From positions 372,001 to 436,000 of the forward strand of contig NZ_JAMPJU010000001.1 in assembly GCF_025840185.1 (NCBI RefSeq): a DNA stretch of 64,000 nucleotides. Reading direction: 5' to 3'. The position numbers and the translations under genes were made by a program. This stretch comes from Brenneria izbisi. GTDB taxonomy: Bacteria > Pseudomonadota > Gammaproteobacteria > Enterobacterales > Enterobacteriaceae. Below are positions 30,589-42,690 of the stretch, piece after piece (the first letter of the stretch is position 1; each line of letters begins with the position of its first letter). The notes beneath the pieces were generated by a model, which saw only the letters and a program-made list of their open reading frames with translations, was not told where the DNA came from and did not search any database.

Positions 30589-31848
30589 TTGAGTATCCCG
30601 TCATCTTCCGCATCTGTCTCTGTTATTGATGATGCGCAAGCGCTTCCCAATGTTCCCGGTTCCCACGTTAAAACGCCTTATATCAAACGCGGTACGCCGC
30701 AATTCATGCGTGTCACGCTGGCGCTGTTTTCTGCCGGCCTTGCCACCTTTGCATTGCTTTACTGTGTACAGCCTTTGTTGCCGGTACTCTCGCAAGACTT
30801 TTCCATTTCACCGGCGGCCAGTAGCCTTGCGCTTTCCGTTTCAACCATGATGCTGGCGATTGGCTTGCTGTTTACCGGCCCGTTGTCTGACACCATTGGG
30901 CGCAAAAACGTCATGGTCGTCTCACTGATGCTGGCCGCGATTTGTACGTTGATTTGTGCCTTCATGACCAGTTGGCAAGGCGTACTGATCATGCGGGCGA
31001 TGATCGGGTTATCGCTCAGTGGCGTTGCCGCGGTTGCGATGAGTTATCTGAGTGAAGAGATGCATCCCAGTGTGTTGGCTTTCTCTATGGGGTTGTATAT
31101 CAGCGGAAACTCGATTGGCGGCATGAGCGGACGTTTGGTTAGCGGCGTGCTGACCGATTATTTTCCCTGGCGCATCGCCATTAGCGTGATTGGTGTGCTG
31201 GCGCTGATAGCGGCGCTGACTTTCTGGCGTATTTTGCCTGAATCACGTCATTTCCGGCCTGGCTCTTTGCGCCCAAAAACGTTGTTATTGAATGCAAAAT
31301 TGCATTTTCACGATGCGGGATTACCGTTGCTGTTTTTACAAGGCTTCCTGCTGATGGGATCGTTCGTGACGCTGTTCAATTATATCGGCTATCGATTACT
31401 GGCGGCGCCGTATTTGCTGAGTCAGGCCGTTGTAGGATTACTGTCCATTGTTTACCTGACCGGTAGCTACAGTTCACCGAAAGCAGGCACCTTGACCTAC
31501 CGCTTCGGACGCGGGCCGGTATTAAGTATTTCGGTGCTTTTGATGTTGCTCGGTTTGGGACTGATCGCCCTGAACAGCCTGTTATTTATTTTTGTCGGCA
31601 TGATGCTGTTCGCCGGCGGCTTCTTTGCCGCTCACTCGGTTAGCAGCGGCTGGGTTGGTCAGCGGGCTAGGCGGGCAAAAGGGCTGGCGTCTTCCATGTA
31701 TCTGTTTTCCTATTATTTCGGCTCCAGCCTTGCTGGAACATTAGGCGGCGTGTTCTGGCATATGTTCGGCTGGTCAGGTATTACCCTCTTTTTAAGTATT
31801 TTGCTGTTGCTCTCCCTGCTGATTAGTTTGCGCTTGAAAAAACGTTGA
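30589..31848 (+). CDS. ynfM: MFS transporter YnfM
   Basis: 419 residues starting at a TTG preceded by TAAGGATT. An N-terminal cytoplasmic tail of about 40 residues is followed by 12 predicted membrane segments. The loop 2-3 motif of MFS drug/proton antiporters is present (GPLSDTIGRKNVMV). E. coli YnfM is linked to arabinose and drug efflux in overexpression work; the substrate here is unknown. Divergent from its likely regulator ynfL. Confidence 0.9.
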   Translation: MSIPSSSASVSVIDDAQALPNVPGSHVKTPYIKRGTPQFMRVTLALFSAGLATFALLYCVQPLLPVLSQDFSISPAASSLALSVSTMMLAIGLLFTGPLSDTIGRKNVMVVSLMLAAICTLICAFMTSWQGVLIMRAMIGLSLSGVAAVAMSYLSEEMHPSVLAFSMGLYISGNSIGGMSGRLVSGVLTDYFPWRIAISVIGVLALIAALTFWRILPESRHFRPGSLRPKTLLLNAKLHFHDAGLPLLFLQGFLLMGSFVTLFNYIGYRLLAAPYLLSQAVVGLLSIVYLTGSYSSPKAGTLTYRFGRGPVLSISVLLMLLGLGLIALNSLLFIFVGMMLFAGGFFAAHSVSSGWVGQRARRAKGLASSMYLFSYYFGSSLAGTLGGVFWHMFGWSGITLFLSILLLLSLLISLRLKKR

Positions 31849-31856
31849 ACAGCGCT

Positions 31857-31886
31857 AGCCACAGAGGTGATGGGATGTCTGTGGCT
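31857..31886. terminator. Hairpin between ynfM and the effector gene
   Basis: AGCCACAGA / TCTGTGGCT perfect 9-bp stem with a 12-base loop between two converging genes. No T tract on either side, so terminator function is only likely. Confidence 0.45.
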
Positions 31887-31891
31887 GCGAG

Positions 31892-32548
31892 TCAAGTTGC
31901 TCTAAGCAGATGAACTTCAGGCACGGGGACTCGATACGAATAGTTCTGAATGATATTTCTTAGCGTGCTTTTAACCGTCGATTCTCTCGAATTGACGGTG
32001 GATTCACCTTCATTGGGATCGAATATATAGAGTTTTCCTGCTTCCTGATGAGTGGCGATGGCATGATGGTCGCCATTCGTTCTGATGAGAACCAAAACGT
32101 GGGATTCTCCCGGTTCGCTGAGATAATTAGCCAGGTTTCTCATTGCCCCGTCTTCGTTGCCGATGACGTTCATGAAACCGCGATTGGTCAGATTCAGATC
32201 GAACCGCTGAAATGTCGGTTGAAACAGATTTTCAAATGAACTACCTCTGTTGTTCACCTCTCTGTTTCGATAACTTCTCTGTAAAGTATCGACAGTTTGC
32301 AAAACCTCAACGCGACGAAGATAGTTCATTCGAGAATCGGCTTCGCCATTATAATTTTTTATCCTATCAAGCCAGGCGGCACTGAATACGACGCAGCCAC
32401 TTCGTAAATCGCCTACTCTCGATAATTCGCTCGTTTGGTCGAACGGCGCGTTTCTAACCTCGCGCGATTGCGATGTCGTACAGCCACCTACGGTTTCCTG
32501 AGGCGTATAGCTATTAGCGTCAACGTTATTGAGTCTGTTTATATACAT
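31892..32548 (-). CDS. Candidate type III effector, C58 cysteine protease (YopT/AvrPphB type)
   Basis: 218 residues, no signal peptide or membrane segment, with a polar Asn/Ser/Thr-rich N-terminus typical of type III substrates. The C58 triad is visible: Cys52 in RSGCVVFSAAWL, His162 in NGDHHAIA, Asp177 in IFDPNEGES. Spacing is 110 and 15 residues, against 114 and 15 in AvrPphB (C98/H212/D227) and 119 and 16 in YopT. A perfect hrp box lies 80 bases upstream. Gly22-Cys23-Thr-Thr-Ser26 could be an acylation site if the N-terminus is removed. The gene sits alone between ynfM and fumC, a clear insertion in the backbone. Host target unknown; the ribosome site is weak. Confidence 0.85.
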   Translation of the reverse strand: MYINRLNNVDANSYTPQETVGGCTTSQSREVRNAPFDQTSELSRVGDLRSGCVVFSAAWLDRIKNYNGEADSRMNYLRRVEVLQTVDTLQRSYRNREVNNRGSSFENLFQPTFQRFDLNLTNRGFMNVIGNEDGAMRNLANYLSEPGESHVLVLIRTNGDHHAIATHQEAGKLYIFDPNEGESTVNSRESTVKSTLRNIIQNYSYRVPVPEVHLLRAT

Positions 32549-32628
32549 AATAGAAATCAGAAGTTAAGCATTTAAATTATTTCAATTTGGTATCCACCTA
32601 ATCAAAACGTTAAGATGTCACTCTATTT

Positions 32629-32656
32629 TGAGTGGCGTTACCTGGCGTCGGGTTCC
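32629..32656 (-). promoter_or_regulatory. HrpL-dependent promoter (hrp box)
   Basis: On the minus strand GGAACC (32651-32656), 15 bases, then CCACTCA (32629-32635). This matches the hrp box consensus GGAACC-N15/16-CCACNNA at every fixed position. It reads towards the C58 protease gene, whose start is 80 bases downstream. Confidence 0.85.
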
Positions 32657-32738
32657 TTTTTTCTCTCAAGCCGCGCCATTACGTTTGCTTATTCCTCGTT
32701 TGCACCTTGATACCGATATTTTATAAATCGAAGCGAGA

Positions 32739-32766
32739 AAGCCTGCTGGTGGACGCCAACAGGCTT
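32739..32766 (-). terminator. Terminator of fumC
   Basis: AAGCCTG / CAGGCTT stem with an inner TGG/CCA pairing, followed on the minus strand by TTCTC. It lies nine bases after the fumC stop and just before the hrp box region. Confidence 0.5.
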
Positions 32767-32774
32767 ACCGCAAT

Positions 32775-34172
32775 TTACGCTTTCAAACTGCCAACCATAT
32801 CCTGCGGACGAACCCATTCATCAAATTCGGCATCGGTCAGGTAACCGAGTTTCAGTGCCGACCCTTTTAATGTCAGCCCATCTTTATGGGCTTTTTTGGC
32901 TATCTCCGCCGCTTTGTCATAACCGATATGCGTATTCAACGCCGTCACCAGCATCAGCGACTCATTCAACAGTTGATCGATTCGCTCACGATTCGGCTCA
33001 ATGCCAACCGCACAATGCTCATTAAAGCTTTTCATGCCGTCGGCCAGTAAACGAATAGATTGCAAGAAATTGTGGATCACCATCGGGCGATACACATTGA
33101 GTTCGAAATTACCGGAAGCGCCACCCATATTAACGGCCACATCATTTCCCATCACCTGACAGCACAACATGGTCATGGCTTCACACTGCGTTGGATTCAC
33201 TTTACCCGGCATGATGGAGCTACCCGGCTCGTTTTCAGGAATACTTAACTCGCCAATCCCGCAGCGCGGCCCGGAAGCCAGCCAGCGAACATCGTTGGCG
33301 ATCTTCATCAGTGAAGCGGCCAGCCCTTTCAGCGCGCCATGTCCGTGCACCAGCGCATCACAGGTGCCTAGTGCTTCGAATTTGTTCGGCGCGGTGACAA
33401 ACGGCTGGCCGGTCAGTTTCGCCAACTCCGCCGCGACTCGTACCGCATATTCAGGATGCGTATTCAGACCGGTTCCTACCGCCGTGCCGCCCAGCGCCAG
33501 TTCGCAAAGATGCGGCACGCTGTTTTCAATGTGATTCAGGTTATGTTGCAACATCGCCGCCCAGCCAGAAATTTCCTGTCCCAGCGTCAACGGCGTCGCA
33601 TCCTGTAAATGGGTTCGCCCGATCTTCACAATATCTTTGAACTGCTCCGCTTTCGCAGTCAGCGTCTGGTGCAATGCTTTCAGTTCCGGGATGAGGTGTT
33701 GGTTAATGGCGATAACCGCCGCAACATGCATCGCGGTAGGAAAAACATCATTGGAGCTTTGGCTTTTATTCACATCATCGTTAGGATGAACCCGTCTGCC
33801 GTTCCCGCGCTCTCCGCCTAATAATTCACTGGCGCGGTTAGCCAGGACTTCGTTCATGTTCATGTTGCTCTGCGTGCCGGAACCGGTTTGCCAAATGGCC
33901 AGAGGGAATTCGTCAGCATGTTTTCCCGCCAGGACTTCATCGGCGGCCTGAACGATGGCATTGCCCCGCTCGGCGGGCAACAGTTTTAAATCCATATTGA
34001 CGCTGGCTGCTGCTCGTTTCGTCTGCGCCAGCGCATAAATCAATGTACGCGGCATTTTTTCTTCGGAAATACGGAAATGTTCCAGTGAGCGTTGCGTCTG
34101 AGCCCCCCACAAGCGATCAGCGGGGACATCAATCGGCCCCATTGAGTCTTTTTCAATACGCGTTGTTGTCAT
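32775..34172 (-). CDS. fumC: Fumarase C (class II fumarate hydratase)
   Basis: Iron-independent hydration of fumarate to malate in the TCA cycle. 465 residues with the class II signature [32 protein letters not shown] and TGLNTHPEY. The heat- and superoxide-stable isozyme, usually under SoxRS control. An AAGGAG site precedes the ATG at 34172. It is divergent from manA as in E. coli, but fumA is absent from between them. Confidence 0.96.
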   Translation of the reverse strand: MTTTRIEKDSMGPIDVPADRLWGAQTQRSLEHFRISEEKMPRTLIYALAQTKRAAASVNMDLKLLPAERGNAIVQAADEVLAGKHADEFPLAIWQTGSGTQSNMNMNEVLANRASELLGGERGNGRRVHPNDDVNKSQSSNDVFPTAMHVAAVIAINQHLIPELKALHQTLTAKAEQFKDIVKIGRTHLQDATPLTLGQEISGWAAMLQHNLNHIENSVPHLCELALGGTAVGTGLNTHPEYAVRVAAELAKLTGQPFVTAPNKFEALGTCDALVHGHGALKGLAASLMKIANDVRWLASGPRCGIGELSIPENEPGSSIMPGKVNPTQCEAMTMLCCQVMGNDVAVNMGGASGNFELNVYRPMVIHNFLQSIRLLADGMKSFNEHCAVGIEPNRERIDQLLNESLMLVTALNTHIGYDKAAEIAKKAHKDGLTLKGSALKLGYLTDAEFDEWVRPQDMVGSLKA

Positions 34173-34343
34173 GACCTTTTCTCCTTAACATGCTGAATAG
34201 GAATAGCCTTAGTTTCACTCTCTGGAATAGTGGCACACAAAACATTACCATGATGTGAACCGATACAGTGTATTCATCACCGGTTGGTTTATTAAGTATT
34301 TTAGCCATTTAATTAATAACGTATGCAATTGCAGGGAGCCAAC

Positions 34344-35513
34344 ATGCAAAAGATGCTCAATCGTGTCCAGCATTATGCCTGGGGAAGCAAACACGCGTTG
34401 AATGAGCTTTATGGCATTGATAACCCTAATAATTTACCAATGGCAGAGTTGTGGATGGGCGCCCATCCGAAAAGTAGTTCTCTGATTGTGGATGAACAAG
34501 GCCGTGAATACAGCCTGCGAGATTTGATTGCCGATGATTTATCGGGCCATCTGGGTGAGTCGGTTGCGCAGCGTTTTGGCGAACTCCCTTTCCTGTTTAA
34601 AGTCCTGTGTGCGGAGCAGCCGCTGTCTATTCAGGTTCACCCCAGTAAATCAGCCGCAGAACAAGGTTTCGCCAGAGAAAACTCCGCTGGCGTCGCACTG
34701 GATGCGCCAGAAAGAAACTATAAAGACGCCAACCATAAGCCCGAATTGGTTTTCGCGCTCACGCCGTTTCAGGCTATGAATGGTTTTAGAGAATTATTTG
34801 AAATTGTTGAATTACTTCAGCCGGTCGCCAGTGCGCATCCGTCCATCAGCGCGTTTTTACAACAGCCGGACAGTAAGACGCTCGCCATGCTGTTTGCCAA
34901 TCTGCTGAGTATGGATGGCGAGCAAAAAAGCCGGGCGCTGGGCGTCTTGAAAGCGGCATTAAATAGCCAGCAAGAACAGCCCTGGGCCACCATCCGCGAA
35001 ATCACGCGCTTTTACCCGGATGACAGCGGTCTGTTTTCTCCGCTGCTGCTGAATGTCATTACGCTTCAGCCAGGACAGGCGATGTTTTTATACGCGCAAA
35101 CCCCCCACGCGTACCTGAAAGGCGTGGCGCTGGAAGTGATGGCCAACTCGGATAACGTATTGCGTGCCGGATTAACCCCGAAGTACATTGATATCCCAGA
35201 ACTGCTGGATAATGTTAAATTTGAAGCAAAACCAGCCACGAAATTGCTGACCGCTCCCATCGAACAGGGAAATGAACTAAGCTTTCCTATTCCTGTTGAT
35301 GATTTTGCCTTCTCACTGCATTCCCTGAGCGAGACGCCACAAACGCTTGAGCAAAATAGCGCCGCGATTGTGTTCTGCGTTGAGGGTAATGCGCTTCTGC
35401 AAAAAGACGATCAGCAACTCAGGCTCACGGCGGGAGAATCCTGTTTTATTTCCGCCAGTGAGTCGCCGGTAAGCGTGCGTGGCCAAGGGCGTATCGCCCG
35501 CGTATTTAATTGA
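34344..35513 (+). CDS. manA: Mannose-6-phosphate isomerase
   Basis: Type I zinc-dependent enzyme interconverting mannose 6-phosphate and fructose 6-phosphate. 389 residues from the ATG at 34344 (CAGGGAG site and the MQKMLNRVQHYAWGSKHAL start typical of ManA); an in-frame ATG at 34323 is less likely. Zinc-site segments QPLSIQVHPSK and NHKPELVFALTPF, and the YAQTPHAYLKGVALEVMANSDNVLRAGLTPKY loop. Confidence 0.95.
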   Translation: MQKMLNRVQHYAWGSKHALNELYGIDNPNNLPMAELWMGAHPKSSSLIVDEQGREYSLRDLIADDLSGHLGESVAQRFGELPFLFKVLCAEQPLSIQVHPSKSAAEQGFARENSAGVALDAPERNYKDANHKPELVFALTPFQAMNGFRELFEIVELLQPVASAHPSISAFLQQPDSKTLAMLFANLLSMDGEQKSRALGVLKAALNSQQEQPWATIREITRFYPDDSGLFSPLLLNVITLQPGQAMFLYAQTPHAYLKGVALEVMANSDNVLRAGLTPKYIDIPELLDNVKFEAKPATKLLTAPIEQGNELSFPIPVDDFAFSLHSLSETPQTLEQNSAAIVFCVEGNALLQKDDQQLRLTAGESCFISASESPVSVRGQGRIARVFN

Positions 35514-35525
35514 TCTATCCCATTG

Positions 35526-35575
35526 AATTTCGAGGTGCGGGCAATACGCCTGCGGCTTGAAAGATAATGGGGATA
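35526..35575 (+). repeat. Short intergenic repeat, copy 2
   Basis: AATTTCGAGGTGCGGGCAA ... GCTTGAAAGATAATGGGGATA between manA and its terminator. Same ends as the element at 5593-5645 (AATTCGAG at one end, TTGAA..AT.A.GGG.ATA at the other), more diverged. Confidence 0.4.
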
Positions 35576-35593
35576 AAACCGATCATTCCGTGA

Positions 35594-35621
35594 CGCCCTC
35601 AAGATAGAGGGCGAATTTTTT
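35594..35621 (+). terminator. Rho-independent terminator of manA
   Basis: CGCCCTC-N6-GAGGGCG stem followed by AATTTTTT. Confidence 0.85.
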
Positions 35622-35639
35622 AATAAAGGATAAATTATA

Positions 35640-37187
35640 ATGAAGAAGTCGTTAGTTGCCGCAGGCGTGATTATCGCCTTGGGCGCCGTCTGGACCGGCG
35701 CTTCCTGGTATACCGGTAAGCAATTGGCTCAACAGATTGATGGTTTTACCGATACCCTTAATACACAGTTGAAAAAAAATTACCCTGATGCCGGCATCAA
35801 GATCGTCTATCGTGATTATCAGGGAGGAATCTTCTCCAGTAAATTATCGTATGTACTGCAATCTGATGGCACGGCGAAAGAAGCGCCGCTGCTGGCGCCG
35901 GGCCAGGAAGTCGTGCTTAATGAAACCGTTTCTCACGGCCCTTTCCCACTGGCGGAGATCAAGCGATTCAACCTGCTTCCGTCCATGGCGTCCGTACACA
36001 GCGAACTGGCCAATACCGATGCGGTTAAGGCGCTGTTTGCGTTGACCAAAGATAAGCCCTTCTTCTCCGCGCAAACACGGGTTACTTATGGCGGCGATAC
36101 TCAGTCTGTCGTTACATTGCTCCCGCTTGAATTTCAGAATGACGTGCAGAAATTCGCCTTCAGCGGCACCACGGCTCAGGTGGATGTTGGTCGCGATTTA
36201 CGCGATAGCAGGCTGGAAGGTACCATCAGCAACCTGATGAGTGAAAAGAAAAACCCGTGGGGTGAAACCGAAAAACTGGTCGTAAACGATTTCACGCTAA
36301 AGGGGAATAACCACAAAGGCAAGTTTGAACTCAATTTAGGTGATGCGGATCTTTCCATTAAATCTGTTACTTTTTCCGTTGAAAACGGTGACCCTGTCAC
36401 TTTAAACAATATCTCTGTGCAAACCCAACTGACCGAAGATGAAACAGATCTGGCGGGAAAAATGGCGCTGGCGCTCGAATCGATGACCATCGCTGAACGC
36501 AACCTCGGCTCCGGTGCGATGCATATCGTGTTCTCACGGTTTGATGGAAAAGGCGCCAAAGCGTTCGCTACGGCTTATCAGCAGAATGTGGAACAAATGC
36601 TGTATAAGCCGGAAATCATCACCCCGGAAGCTTATCAGCATGAGTTAACAATGACGTTTCTGCAATATCTGCCTCAGTTGCTGAAAAGCAATCCCAACGT
36701 CACAATTTCGCCCATCAGTTGGAAAAACAGCAAAGGCGAAGGGACATTCACCCTCGCGCTGGATATGACCGACCCGTTGCAAAACAGTGCGAAAGCAACC
36801 GATCCCAACGCCACTGATGAAGAAAAGATCATTTTGCAATCGGTGAAAAAGCTGGATGTTAAATTGAATGTGCCGCTGGCTATGCTGACGGAGTTGATGG
36901 TTCAGGCCGGGCCGCAAGGCAAAACGGATGAAGAGAAGAAACAAGCCGTAGCGATGGCGCAACAGCAGGCGCAGATGATGGCAGGTATCGGACAGATGAA
37001 CCAGATTTCTGTCACCAGGGACAATGCCATCACCAGTTCGCTGCAATATGCCGATGGCCAGGTTGATTTCAACGGCAATAAAATGACGCTGGGCGAGTTT
37101 ATCGCGCCATTTATCAGTCTGCCGAGCGAAGATAAAGATGAAGCTCAGCCTGATACTGATAGCCAACAGGAACCGGTTGCGCCGTAA
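35640..37187 (+). CDS. ydgA: DUF945 family protein YdgA
   Basis: 515 residues with one N-terminal hydrophobic segment (KKSLVAAGVIIALGAVWTGASWYTG) acting as signal anchor, so most of the protein faces the periplasm. The DUF945 body has IVYRDYQGGIFSSKL near 60-75 and a Gln/Asp-rich tail (DKDEAQPDTDSQQEP). Function unknown. Located after manA as in E. coli. Confidence 0.9.
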   Translation: MKKSLVAAGVIIALGAVWTGASWYTGKQLAQQIDGFTDTLNTQLKKNYPDAGIKIVYRDYQGGIFSSKLSYVLQSDGTAKEAPLLAPGQEVVLNETVSHGPFPLAEIKRFNLLPSMASVHSELANTDAVKALFALTKDKPFFSAQTRVTYGGDTQSVVTLLPLEFQNDVQKFAFSGTTAQVDVGRDLRDSRLEGTISNLMSEKKNPWGETEKLVVNDFTLKGNNHKGKFELNLGDADLSIKSVTFSVENGDPVTLNNISVQTQLTEDETDLAGKMALALESMTIAERNLGSGAMHIVFSRFDGKGAKAFATAYQQNVEQMLYKPEIITPEAYQHELTMTFLQYLPQLLKSNPNVTISPISWKNSKGEGTFTLALDMTDPLQNSAKATDPNATDEEKIILQSVKKLDVKLNVPLAMLTELMVQAGPQGKTDEEKKQAVAMAQQQAQMMAGIGQMNQISVTRDNAITSSLQYADGQVDFNGNKMTLGEFIAPFISLPSEDKDEAQPDTDSQQEPVAP

Positions 37188-37287
37188 TTGTTAACGTTCG
37201 TTTGAACCGTTGTGGCGGCCCTGCTCTGCTACAACGGTTTAGTTTTCCCTACCGCCCGTAACGACTTTTCCCGCCGCGAGACGCAAT

Positions 37288-38262
37288 ATGCACGGATTCA
37301 GAACCTTTATGGAAACCCATCAAACGGCGTTCTATTTTATCGCCGTGGTGCTTGCCGCGCTGACCACCCAAATATTTCCCGATGCCGCCTCGTTGGATGT
37401 CGCCATCACACCAGCGCTAGCGTTGATGTTATTTGTCACTTTTCTCCAGTTGCCGATGACCGGGCTTGGGAAAAGCTTTCGCCAATTACGATTTCTTGCC
37501 GCGCTGTTGTGCGCGAATTTTATCGTTATCCCGTTATTTATTTTTGGCTTGCTGCCTTTTTTACCAGACAATCCGTTAATCCGCTTCGGTATGCTGTTAG
37601 TCTTGCTTGCGCCCTGCATTGATTATGTCGTGACATTCTCTCAGATTGGTCGCGCCGATGCTCCGCGACTGCTGGCGGCCACGCCCGTCCTATTGCTGGT
37701 TCAAATGCTGGCGCTTCCGCTGTACCTTGGTCTTTTTCTCAATCAGGACGCCGCCGCCGCCGTTCATCTCGCGCCGTTTTTACAGGCGTTTATCTCGCTG
37801 ATCGCTATTCCATTACTGATGGCCGCTATGATTCAGTGGGGAAGCTCACGCTATCAACCGGTGAAAAAAATGTCGGTTGCCCTGTCGTTCCTGCCTGTTC
37901 CGGCAACGGCGCTGGTGTTGTTTATCGTTGTGGCCGCCGTCACGCCGCAACTTCAGCATGCATGGCGCACACTATTCGCGGTGCTGCCATTCTATGTGCT
38001 TTTTGCTATCGTCGCGCCGACACTGGGCTGGTTGACCGGCAAGTTGTTCCGGCTGGACTCCCCCGGCGGTCGGGCGGTGGCCTTTAGCGCCGGAACGAGG
38101 AATTCGCTGGTTGTGCTGCCGCTAGCGCTGGCCATGCCGGACGCCAGCGGCATATTGCCGGCCATCATCGTCAGCCAGACATTGGTGGAACTACTCAGTG
38201 AACTGATTTATATCCGAACGATCCCCCGGCTTAATGTCAGTCCGGTACAGAATAAAGGTTAA
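37288..38262 (+). CDS. BASS-family (bile acid:sodium symporter / ACR3-like) transporter
   Basis: 324 residues with about ten membrane segments. The pattern LLVLLAPCIDYVVTFSQIGRAD resembles the conserved cysteine loop of ACR3/BASS carriers. Substrate not predictable: no arsR, arsC or other arsenic gene is nearby. Start taken at 37288 with a GAGAC site; ATG at 37312 is an alternative. It sits between ydgA and add, replacing genes found there in E. coli. Confidence 0.8.
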   Translation: MHGFRTFMETHQTAFYFIAVVLAALTTQIFPDAASLDVAITPALALMLFVTFLQLPMTGLGKSFRQLRFLAALLCANFIVIPLFIFGLLPFLPDNPLIRFGMLLVLLAPCIDYVVTFSQIGRADAPRLLAATPVLLLVQMLALPLYLGLFLNQDAAAAVHLAPFLQAFISLIAIPLLMAAMIQWGSSRYQPVKKMSVALSFLPVPATALVLFIVVAAVTPQLQHAWRTLFAVLPFYVLFAIVAPTLGWLTGKLFRLDSPGGRAVAFSAGTRNSLVVLPLALAMPDASGILPAIIVSQTLVELLSELIYIRTIPRLNVSPVQNKG

Positions 38263-38395
38263 TCATTATCCCTATTAACGCTCCTCAGCCGAAATAAAAG
38301 CGCCTTTTTCAGTAACAATTGGCTATTTTCCGCCATTTGTTTTTATACTTTCTGGCACTTAACGAACAACTATCAGCTTTCGCAAAGAGTACATC

Positions 38396-39412
38396 ATGAT
38401 TGATTCATTACTCCCGCTAACGGATATCCATCGTCATCTGGATGGCAATATCCGGGCGCAAAGTATTCTGGAACTGGGCAGACAATTCAATATCGCATTG
38501 CCAGCCAATGATCTGGCGGCACTACGCCCACATGTTCAAATCACCAAAAATGAACCGGATTTGCTGAGTTTTCTGCAAAAACTGGATTGGGGCGTCGCCG
38601 TTTTGGGGTCGCTGGACGCCTGCCGAAGAGTGGCTTATGAGAACGTTGAAGATGCGGTCAACGCCGGGTTGGATTACGCGGAATTGCGTTTCTCTCCCTA
38701 TTACATGGCGATGAATCATAAACTCCCGATTGCGGGCGTGGTCGAAGCGGTTATTGACGGCGTGCAGGCCGGTTGCCGCGATCATGATATTGATATTCGC
38801 TTGATTGGAATCATGAGCCGCACATTCGGCACCGATGCCTGCCAACAGGAACTGGATGGTTTGCTGGCTTATCGCGACCAGATCACGGCGCTGGATCTGG
38901 CCGGCAACGAATTGGGCTATCCCGGCGATCTTTTTGTCTCACATTTCCGTCAGGCGCGTGATGCCGGCTGGCACATTACCGTACATGCCGGCGAAGCGAC
39001 CGGCCCGGAAAGTATCTGGCAGGCGATTAACACATTGCAAGCCGAACGCATTGGGCATGGCGTAACCGCGATTATCGATCCCTCGCTCATGGTATACATG
39101 GCCGAACACGGTATCGGCATCGAATCCTGTCTGACCTCCAATATCCAGACCAGTACCGTCGAATCACTGGACAAGCACCCACTGCTCCATTTCCTGCGCT
39201 ACGGCATCCCCGCCACAATCAATACTGACGATCCGGCTGTTCAGGGAATAGAAATTCGACATGAATATGAAGTCGCGGCGCCGCTGGCGGGCCTAAGCGC
39301 GAAGGAAACCCGTCAGGCCCAGGAGAATGGGTTGAATATCGCGTTTCTGAGTGAACAGGAAAAGCAACAATTACGTGAGAAAGTGCGGCGCTTGCGCGGA
39401 ACGTCGGCTTGA
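38396..39412 (+). CDS. add: Adenosine deaminase
   Basis: Converts adenosine and deoxyadenosine to inosine forms in purine salvage. 338 residues with metal ligands in [11 protein letters not shown] (HxH), the catalytic [17 protein letters not shown], and NTDDPAV near 280. Standard length. The stop is followed by copy A of the repeat flanking the sucrose-isomer island. Confidence 0.96.
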   Translation: MIDSLLPLTDIHRHLDGNIRAQSILELGRQFNIALPANDLAALRPHVQITKNEPDLLSFLQKLDWGVAVLGSLDACRRVAYENVEDAVNAGLDYAELRFSPYYMAMNHKLPIAGVVEAVIDGVQAGCRDHDIDIRLIGIMSRTFGTDACQQELDGLLAYRDQITALDLAGNELGYPGDLFVSHFRQARDAGWHITVHAGEATGPESIWQAINTLQAERIGHGVTAIIDPSLMVYMAEHGIGIESCLTSNIQTSTVESLDKHPLLHFLRYGIPATINTDDPAVQGIEIRHEYEVAAPLAGLSAKETRQAQENGLNIAFLSEQEKQQLREKVRRLRGTSA

Positions 39413-39413
39413 T

Positions 39414-39463
39414 AAAAAATCCCCGGCGATGATGCCAGGGATTTATGTAAAAGAGACAGCCGC
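39414..39463. repeat. Imperfect direct repeat, left copy (also a terminator)
   Basis: Shares CCCCGGCGAT, CCAGGGAT and the final AAGAGACAGCC block with 45723-45778. The CCC/GG hairpin followed on the minus strand by six T makes it a terminator for the GH4 gene at 39485, and it lies 1 base after the add stop on the other side. Confidence 0.7.
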
Positions 39464-39484
39464 TGGACGGAGGAAAAACGGTGA

Positions 39485-42387
<2,903 letters not shown>

Positions 42388-42402
42388 AGTGTTTTCCTTC
42401 AT

Positions 42403-42690
42403 TTTAAATTTTGTAGGAAGAAGCTATTTTTTGTACGACTTAATATTTTGTTATGAATTAATAATATGGGGACTGAATAATCCGGGTAGCTATTTAACCA
42501 AAGATATGTGAACTTACTCATAATTTAGTGATAGCCCAAGAGGTATGCTTTTTAAGCTTTTCGCAGACATCTTAGCGAACCAGGTTGCCAATGTTGTAGC
42601 TGTATATTTATATCATAATGATAATTAAACGAATTAAATTACTATGGGTGAAAAAATGAGACATCGCTATAGTGCATAAGAGGTCTAAAA
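42403..42690. other. Divergent promoter region aglAB / gntR
   Basis: 288 AT-rich bases that should hold the operator for the GntR regulator. No clear palindrome repeated on both sides is visible by eye. Confidence 0.5.
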
